DNA of 64,000 bases, taken from Sphingobacteriales bacterium (GTDB lineage: Bacteria > Bacteroidota > Bacteroidia > Chitinophagales > JADIYW01). Numbering within the stretch: position 1 is the stretch's first letter; each line of letters opens with the position of its first letter. Where the stretch lies: NCBI GenBank assembly GCA_016719635.1, contig JADJYT010000004.1:1-64000 (forward strand), read 5' to 3'. A program made the translations under genes and the position numbers. Below the pieces are notes generated by a model that ran no database searches, was not told where the DNA came from, and was given only the letters and a program-made list of their open reading frames with translations. This document shows, piece after piece, positions 58,739 to 64,000 of this stretch.

Positions 58739-60373
58739 TTATTCTTTTATCAATAAATAGCTCTCGCAAATATCGCTATACTTTACCGTTCTAAAGCTAT
58801 ACTTTTCCGGGTGTGCTATCAGATCATTCCACGTGGAGTCGGCTTTCAGGATAGGATTCTCGAGGATATTGCTGCTGACAAGTATAATGTTGATGTGCTT
58901 CTTTTCTAAAACAGACGAAAATGCCATGCCGTTCTTTAGTTCGAACTCTGTGCTGAATTCCGAATAATTTTCAGGCAGGATATAGGTAATATTGAGGTAG
59001 TTGGTAAATACCACATATTGCTCCTCCTTTTTCGATTCCAGGTAACGGATGAGTTTCTGCTCACATAAATTATCCATATCTTTTCCGAACTGCATGTAAC
59101 TGTAGGCTGAGGACCTGGGTGACAGCAGCAACAGCAGCAACCCAATGCCGCCGGATTGCCAGTACTTAATTCGCATTCCGTGAAAAATGCTTTGAAGCAT
59201 CATCGCGAGTATAAATACCAATATCAGACTATGCAGCAACAGGTAGTGCGGGCGAGGAAAGATGATAGTGCTCATGCCGATACTTGGCAGCCCAAATACA
59301 AACAAAAAGAACAGTAGCAGTTTATGTTCATTCAGCAAGTGGATGAAATGGTTACGTTTCTCTTTATGGAGAGAAATAATTCCGATGACCGAAAGCAGCA
59401 GTGCCGCAGCAATCAGCAATGCCTTCCTGCCGGTAAAGATACCCGTAGGAAAAATAAATGACAGGATGGTGGTCAACAGGAGCAGCAGGTAGTGCTTGAT
59501 ATTGAAGAACAGATTGGTCGCAAATTCATCCGGATGCTTTCTTAATACATCTGCAATAGTTGTGCAGTCTGGAAACTTGTCTTTGCAGAATTCTATCCAT
59601 TCTGTGACAGCATCAAAGTGTACGCCCGTCCTGTATTTGTAGTTCATGGTATAATGCTGGCAGAAAGCGCTGTATAGCCTGTTTAATCCGCCTTTGTAGG
59701 TGGGGGAGGGAAATCCGAAAATGATCTGAAAAAATAAAACGGCAGCAATTAACAGAAGGAGGTAAGGAAGGAATTGTTTCAGTTTTTCTCTTTCCTGAAA
59801 CATAAAAAACAGACTCACGGACAAAACTATCAAAAATGCTATGAACAAATCCGGTCTGGCGTAAGAGCTGATGTAAAGCAGTATGGAGAAGGTGATGCCT
59901 TTCTTCGCATTCGATCTTAGTTTGCTGATGAAGAGTATACAGGATAAAACAAGTATCAGCACAAAGTGCGAGATACGCGGCCAGGAGTTGATGTTCAAAC
60001 TGGATACGAAAAAGCAGAAACTGAGATAGAATGCTGTCAGGTAGTGTATCCGCATAGAGGCCAGGGCAAGAAAGAGCAAAACGGCAACAGCTATACCACC
60101 CATAATGTAGTTGGCATAATACAACTGAATGGTATCCGAAAAGAAAAATGAAAGGAATTTATACCAGATATTATATGCAGGCCCCCAGTCATTGCGGATG
60201 ATGTGAAATAAATCCAATCCGTTTCGCATATATTCCGCTTCATCGCCAAACAAGATGTCCATGTGCTGAGGAAGGCCTATGCTCCATTTGATACCGATGG
60301 CAAGGAGCAGCAGGGCGCCCAGTATTTGCGGCACCTTTCCTGAAAATGCAGTATGCGGAAATGTTTCTTTCAC
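58739..60373 (-). CDS. GT-C-like polytopic membrane protein (paralogue 3)
   Basis: Membrane protein of 544 residues. The same landmarks as its neighbours: FGDEAEYMRNGLDLFH and NDWGPAYNIWYKFLSF, LYYANYIMGGI, CQHYTMNYKYRTGVHFD, EFCKDKFPDCTTIADVLRKH, NIKHYLLLLL, FPRPHYLLLHSLILVF and the C-terminal ESYLLIKE. The first outside loop carries the acidic pair expected to be the catalytic or metal site. Four bp upstream of paralogue 2; its start overlaps paralogue 4 by 4 bp (ATGA). Confidence 0.65.
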   Translation of the reverse strand: MKETFPHTAFSGKVPQILGALLLLAIGIKWSIGLPQHMDILFGDEAEYMRNGLDLFHIIRNDWGPAYNIWYKFLSFFFSDTIQLYYANYIMGGIAVAVLLFLALASMRIHYLTAFYLSFCFFVSSLNINSWPRISHFVLILVLSCILFISKLRSNAKKGITFSILLYISSYARPDLFIAFLIVLSVSLFFMFQEREKLKQFLPYLLLLIAAVLFFQIIFGFPSPTYKGGLNRLYSAFCQHYTMNYKYRTGVHFDAVTEWIEFCKDKFPDCTTIADVLRKHPDEFATNLFFNIKHYLLLLLTTILSFIFPTGIFTGRKALLIAAALLLSVIGIISLHKEKRNHFIHLLNEHKLLLFFLFVFGLPSIGMSTIIFPRPHYLLLHSLILVFILAMMLQSIFHGMRIKYWQSGGIGLLLLLLSPRSSAYSYMQFGKDMDNLCEQKLIRYLESKKEEQYVVFTNYLNITYILPENYSEFSTEFELKNGMAFSSVLEKKHINIILVSSNILENPILKADSTWNDLIAHPEKYSFRTVKYSDICESYLLIKE

Positions 60374-62022
60374 TCTTGATTTTTGATTAACAGATAGCTT
60401 TCACAGGAATCACAATAAATGGTTTTTGAAAAACCCTGTGCCTCAGGATTTTTTACGAAGTTGAGCCAGGTGCTGTCGCCGTTGAGCAGTTTTTCCTGCA
60501 GCAGAATAGGCCTGATGACGATATAATCTACTTTCTTTTCTTTTACAATCCCGTCAAACCGCATGCCTGGTTTGTATTCATATTCCGTATTGAAGTCGCT
60601 GAAATTCTCCGGCAACAGCATGCTCAGACTTAGGTGATTGGAGAATACGGTATGCGGTTTCCGGTCGTTATGCTGTGCAATATATTCCACCAGTTTTCGG
60701 TTGCATTGATTCTTGCTGTCGCTGTCGGTCTGATAGTAGGAGTATTTTTTCGCATCGGGTGATTTCATCAGCAAAAGCGAGCAAAGCAGGATAGCCGTTA
60801 AGGGATGTATTCGCCTGATGAGCGATATGGAATTCAACAGAAGGGCCAGGATATAGATAATCAGCAGGCTGTGCATCAGCAAATAGTGCTGTCTGGGAAA
60901 AATCAGGATGGAGGCACCCATGCTCGGCAATCCGAATAAAAATAAGATGAACAGTAAAAGTTTATGTTGGCGTGCCTGCTCCAAAAAACGCTGGCGTGAT
61001 GATGGGTGAAAAGATACCAGCAATACAACAGCCAGCAAGGATAACAGCACTGCGAATTGAATGATCTTTTTACCGGTGATAACAGTAGGGAAAAGTATAT
61101 TGATGATAAACTGCAGCAATGTCAGCAGGTATTTTTGCAGATTAAGGATTGAATGGTGCAGTACCGCTTCCGGATGTGTTTTCAATATACATCCGAAGTT
61201 CGTACAATCGCCAAAGGTTTTATGCGCAAAATCGATCCATTCCGAGATGGGATTGAAAGCCGCCTTGTGTTCTATCACATAATTGATGGCGTAATGCTGT
61301 GAAAACGCTATGTAGGTCCTGTCGATTCCTTTGTAGGAATTGGCGGGCAGTTGATAAATGAAAAAGTTGATAAGAATGATGAGGGCAACCACAATTAAGA
61401 CAGGCAGCCAGCTCTTAAATTGGCTTCGTTCTTTAACCAGAAAATAAGCGGTTACCAAACTTATCAGGATAAAGGAGGAAAAAAGTTCCGGCCTTGCGTA
61501 AGCGGCAATGTAAAAGGCTAAAGAAATCAGCAGCAGTTTTCGGGCATTGGAGGAACTTTTTCTGACAGCAATCAGAAAGAGCAGCAGTACAATTACAGCA
61601 AAATGGGAAACGCGCGGCCAGGTATCTATTACCGCTGCAGAAAATAAAAAACAAAACGACAGCCACAAGCTTATAACGGATGATATGGAATAGCGTATCA
61701 GAAAAATATACAGGACAAGGGCAATCAGGATACCGGTCACCTGGTAATTCAGGTAGAATAATTTTACAGGATTGGATTGAAAAAGCGACAGACACTTATA
61801 CCAGATGTTATAGCTGGGTCCCCAGTCTTTTTTTATGACATGAAATAAATCGGTGCCGTAACGCAGGTACTGGGCTTCGTCACCGAACGTAATATCCATC
61901 GTACCCGGCAGATGCCACGCCCATTTGATGCCCCCTATGAACAGAATAATAACACCTACTATATAGGATGGAGAGGTGAATGGTCTTTTGAGAGTCTCAG
62001 GCGTTTTCATTTTCCTCCGCAT
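60370..62022 (-). CDS. GT-C-like polytopic membrane protein (paralogue 4)
   Basis: Membrane protein of 550 residues. Landmarks: FGDEAQYLRYGTDLFH and KDWGPSYNIWYKCLSL, LFYLNYQVTGIL, SQHYAINYVIEHKAAFNP, FAHKTFGDCTNFGCILKTH, NLQKYLLTLLQ, FPRQHYLLMHSLL and ESYLLIKNQE. Close to paralogue 3 over most of its length, indicating recent duplication. The ATG at 62022 is within the preceding gene; an internal ATG four codons later is possible. Confidence 0.65.
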   Translation of the reverse strand: MRRKMKTPETLKRPFTSPSYIVGVIILFIGGIKWAWHLPGTMDITFGDEAQYLRYGTDLFHVIKKDWGPSYNIWYKCLSLFQSNPVKLFYLNYQVTGILIALVLYIFLIRYSISSVISLWLSFCFLFSAAVIDTWPRVSHFAVIVLLLFLIAVRKSSSNARKLLLISLAFYIAAYARPELFSSFILISLVTAYFLVKERSQFKSWLPVLIVVALIILINFFIYQLPANSYKGIDRTYIAFSQHYAINYVIEHKAAFNPISEWIDFAHKTFGDCTNFGCILKTHPEAVLHHSILNLQKYLLTLLQFIINILFPTVITGKKIIQFAVLLSLLAVVLLVSFHPSSRQRFLEQARQHKLLLFILFLFGLPSMGASILIFPRQHYLLMHSLLIIYILALLLNSISLIRRIHPLTAILLCSLLLMKSPDAKKYSYYQTDSDSKNQCNRKLVEYIAQHNDRKPHTVFSNHLSLSMLLPENFSDFNTEYEYKPGMRFDGIVKEKKVDYIVIRPILLQEKLLNGDSTWLNFVKNPEAQGFSKTIYCDSCESYLLIKNQE

Positions 62023-63235
62023 ATACTTTTTTCAGGTAATTATCCTTCCATCTGACAATAGGCATTTCCATCTTTTCGTAAATAAAGGAAGAAAAGTAAT
62101 AGTTCATCAAAACATAAACGCTGACACCAATCATGTCACAGAGGAGCATGGGGATATGGAATCTCGAATGAAGGAATGCCGCTAAAATCAGGCCGATGGG
62201 AAGGAAAAGAAATTGAAAGATATACAGTCCGTAAGTCAATTCACCGATCCGAACGATGATTCTGTTCGTGAGCAGCTTGAATTTTTCAGGAAAGTACAGC
62301 ACACAAAGAAACCAAAGCACACAGAAGAAATTAACAAGGCTGTCCATAAACAGGTAGCCGTAATTCCGGTAAAAATATTTATCATCGCGCAGGGAAACCA
62401 GCATGCTGATTCCATCTGTCTTTGCACTGAGATAAGCATTTATGAATCCAAAGCCTGCAATCAAAATAAAAGAAACGGCAAACAGATACAGGTATACCTT
62501 TGATTTCTTAAAATCAAAGACAGTCAGTGCGATTCCGTAGAAGAATGCATCAAACTGGAATAACGGCAGGTGCCAGAGTAATAATGTTTTCAAATGTTCA
62601 TCATTTGTTTTAGTGCCTATCCACAGATAGCCGATTATCCTGAAAACGGGCATTGTAATGATAAACACAATGGTCAGTATTTGTAAAACCCTTTTATTGG
62701 CAAGCCAGGCTAAAAAGATGATTACGATGTAAAACTGCTCTTCCAGCGATAATGACCAGAGGTGCGGATAATACAGACACGACATATAATTCTCCATACC
62801 GTTATTGAACACCCACCAGGATTTAAAGTTATAGGTAAATGTCAGCAGCATGGCCCAGAAATTTTTCAGTTCCAGGTCCATGAAAAAGGTATTATGCAGC
62901 ACTTTTTTATAAAACACAAACAAGACCAGTGTAAGCGCCATGTAGAAAAAATACACCGGCATGATACGGGCCGTTCGCTTGATATAAAATATTCGGAAGC
63001 AATGCCAGAAATTGTTGGAGCGTTCTTTGTCGCGCAACAAATTCTTGGTAATCAGAAATGCCGACATGATAAAGAAACAATGCAGCCCGATGTATACGAT
63101 GGAGCTTGGCAGGTTGAATCCTGAAAATTTATAATGAACGAGCAATACCATCAGGCAGCAGGTACCCCTGATGCCATCAAAGGAGGTAACATAATTGGAT
63201 ACTTTCTTTTCTATGTTGGACGTTTTCTGCGACAT
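61997..63235 (-). CDS. acyltransferase 3 family membrane protein
   Basis: Integral membrane acyltransferase of 412 residues with about ten hydrophobic segments. Features are SFDGIRGTCCLMVLLVHYKFSG-like N-terminus with the His after RG, IGLHCFFIMSAFLIT, FYIKRTARIMPVYF and HLWSLSLEEQFYIVI. Probably adds acetyl groups to a surface polysaccharide. It overlaps paralogue 4 by 26 bp and starts 2 bp after the next acyltransferase, so all five genes are one operon. Related to the gene at 63238. Confidence 0.88.
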   Translation of the reverse strand: MSQKTSNIEKKVSNYVTSFDGIRGTCCLMVLLVHYKFSGFNLPSSIVYIGLHCFFIMSAFLITKNLLRDKERSNNFWHCFRIFYIKRTARIMPVYFFYMALTLVLFVFYKKVLHNTFFMDLELKNFWAMLLTFTYNFKSWWVFNNGMENYMSCLYYPHLWSLSLEEQFYIVIIFLAWLANKRVLQILTIVFIITMPVFRIIGYLWIGTKTNDEHLKTLLLWHLPLFQFDAFFYGIALTVFDFKKSKVYLYLFAVSFILIAGFGFINAYLSAKTDGISMLVSLRDDKYFYRNYGYLFMDSLVNFFCVLWFLCVLYFPEKFKLLTNRIIVRIGELTYGLYIFQFLFLPIGLILAAFLHSRFHIPMLLCDMIGVSVYVLMNYYFSSFIYEKMEMPIVRWKDNYLKKVYAEENENA

Positions 63236-63237
63236 GA

Positions 63238-64000
63238 TTATTTCTTGTATTTGGCCAGATACTTATCTTTCTTTTTCAGGAAATGACTCTCCAGGCTGTT
63301 GTAGCTGAAATGTGACAACAAGAGCAAGCAAGATATGGATAAAAGAATGGAAACCAACTCATAGGTGAACTGAACGATGCCGTGTGTACTGTCAATATAG
63401 GGTTTAATGAATATCAGCACGGGAATAATGAATATGTACTGATAAACGTAGGAGCTGTAGGTGATTCTAGCTCCCACATCGACAATGAACCTGTTTTTGA
63501 AGAAATTAAAACGGGTTTCGTCCTTGAAACAGATATAAAAGAAGCTGACACAAAGCAGATTAACCAACGTATCAATGTAAATATACTGGCCGTTCCGGGT
63601 CATGAATTCATAGCTGGTAATGATATGGATAAAATTCTCTCCTGTACGCTGATGCAGTATCCAGCCATTTACGGGGACTGTCAGTATGAAGATGAAGAGC
63701 AGCAGGTAAAATACGCGGTTCATCGTGATATCACTCCATTTGACATCAAATAATGCCAGGGCGGTGCCGTAAAAGAACGCATCATACTGGAAGATGGTGC
63801 AACGGTATAAGATAAAAGAGCGGTGCATATTATCATCCGTCAGTGTTCCCAGCCAATTAAAGCCGATGATGCGGATGATCGGGAACAGGATAATCATGGC
63901 TATGCACAGCCGCTTGATGGCTTTCTCGCTCATAAAATAGATCATAAACGGAACTATGATGTAAAACTGTTCCTCCAGGGATAAGGACCATAAATGCGGA
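63238..64000 (-). CDS. acyltransferase 3 family membrane protein (partial, runs off the window)
   Basis: C-terminal part of an acyltransferase; the frame is open to the right edge, where it reads PHLWSLSLEEQFYIIVPF, the family motif, so the start lies beyond 64000. Inside: IFQYDAFFYGTALALFDVKW and YSSYVYQYIFIIPVLIF, which align with LFQFDAFFYGIALTVFDFKK and the corresponding end of the 61997 gene. The two are tandem paralogues. The internal ATG at 63945 is not the true start. Confidence 0.85.
   Translation of the reverse strand, partial: PHLWSLSLEEQFYIIVPFMIYFMSEKAIKRLCIAMIILFPIIRIIGFNWLGTLTDDNMHRSFILYRCTIFQYDAFFYGTALALFDVKWSDITMNRVFYLLLFIFILTVPVNGWILHQRTGENFIHIITSYEFMTRNGQYIYIDTLVNLLCVSFFYICFKDETRFNFFKNRFIVDVGARITYSSYVYQYIFIIPVLIFIKPYIDSTHGIVQFTYELVSILLSISCLLLLSHFSYNSLESHFLKKKDKYLAKYKK

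Overview
The window comes from a member of the phylum Bacteroidota. The evidence is a gliding/type IX secretion lipoprotein (GldB), a type A T9SS sorting tail, a DUF4270 lipoprotein, a short GT5-type 'glycogen synthase', promoters of the TAnnTTTG type (-7) with a TTTG-like -33 box, and weak or absent Shine-Dalgarno sequences. The order resembles Chitinophagales or a relative. No rRNA, CRISPR array, prophage or transposase gene was seen. There is one tRNA (Ser-GGA).

Layout. 0-5 kb: a GH5 endoglycoceramidase-like lipoprotein with an AraC regulator, an alkylglycerol-monooxygenase-like membrane enzyme and a LEA14-like protein. 5-12 kb: housekeeping genes (obgE, adk, uspA, serA, Rrf2 regulator, PhnP-like hydrolase). 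12-18 kb: a four-gene leftward operon of secreted proteins (T9SS cargo, NVGIGT-type surface protein, TlpA-like thioredoxin, small secreted protein). 18-24 kb: gldB and nadE, then an acyltransferase-3 and a GT-C-like membrane protein. 24-27 kb: a large zinc metalloprotease. 27-31 kb: a leftward heavy-metal operon (HYC_CC_PP-type protein, TonB-dependent receptor split by a frameshift, a protein with about 30 cysteines, an HMA metallochaperone). 31-36.5 kb: accessory DNA with two broken genes (PlsC-like, DUF302), a TetR plus glycosyltransferase cassette lying between two copies of a roughly 200-bp repeat, and an AT-rich chromate transporter. 36.5-50.7 kb: core genes (lon, tRNA-Ser, acyl-CoA dehydrogenases, rfaE2, panD, panC, GT5 protein, DUF4270, glmS, DoxX). 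51-57 kb: a TPP-riboswitch-controlled thiamine operon (thiS, thiC, TenI-like, thiD, thiE) interrupted after thiC by a repeat element and an AT-rich SIR2-like gene. 57-64 kb: a leftward operon of three GT-C-like membrane proteins and two acyltransferase-3 proteins, related to the pair at 21-24 kb and probably involved in surface glycan synthesis or decoration.

Four genes are broken by single-base changes: DUF2461 (9.7 kb), TonB receptor (29.9 kb), PlsC-like (31.6 kb) and DUF302 (32.2 kb). Three are -1 shifts in or beside short runs and one is an in-frame TAG. They may be real decay or sequencing error; this cannot be settled from one sequence. The strongest leads for something new are the SIR2-like gene inside the thi operon, the GT-C-like paralogue family tied to acyltransferases, the cysteine-rich metal protein and its operon, and a recurring arrangement in which the -7 promoter box lies only 3-5 nt before the start codon (candidate leaderless mRNAs).
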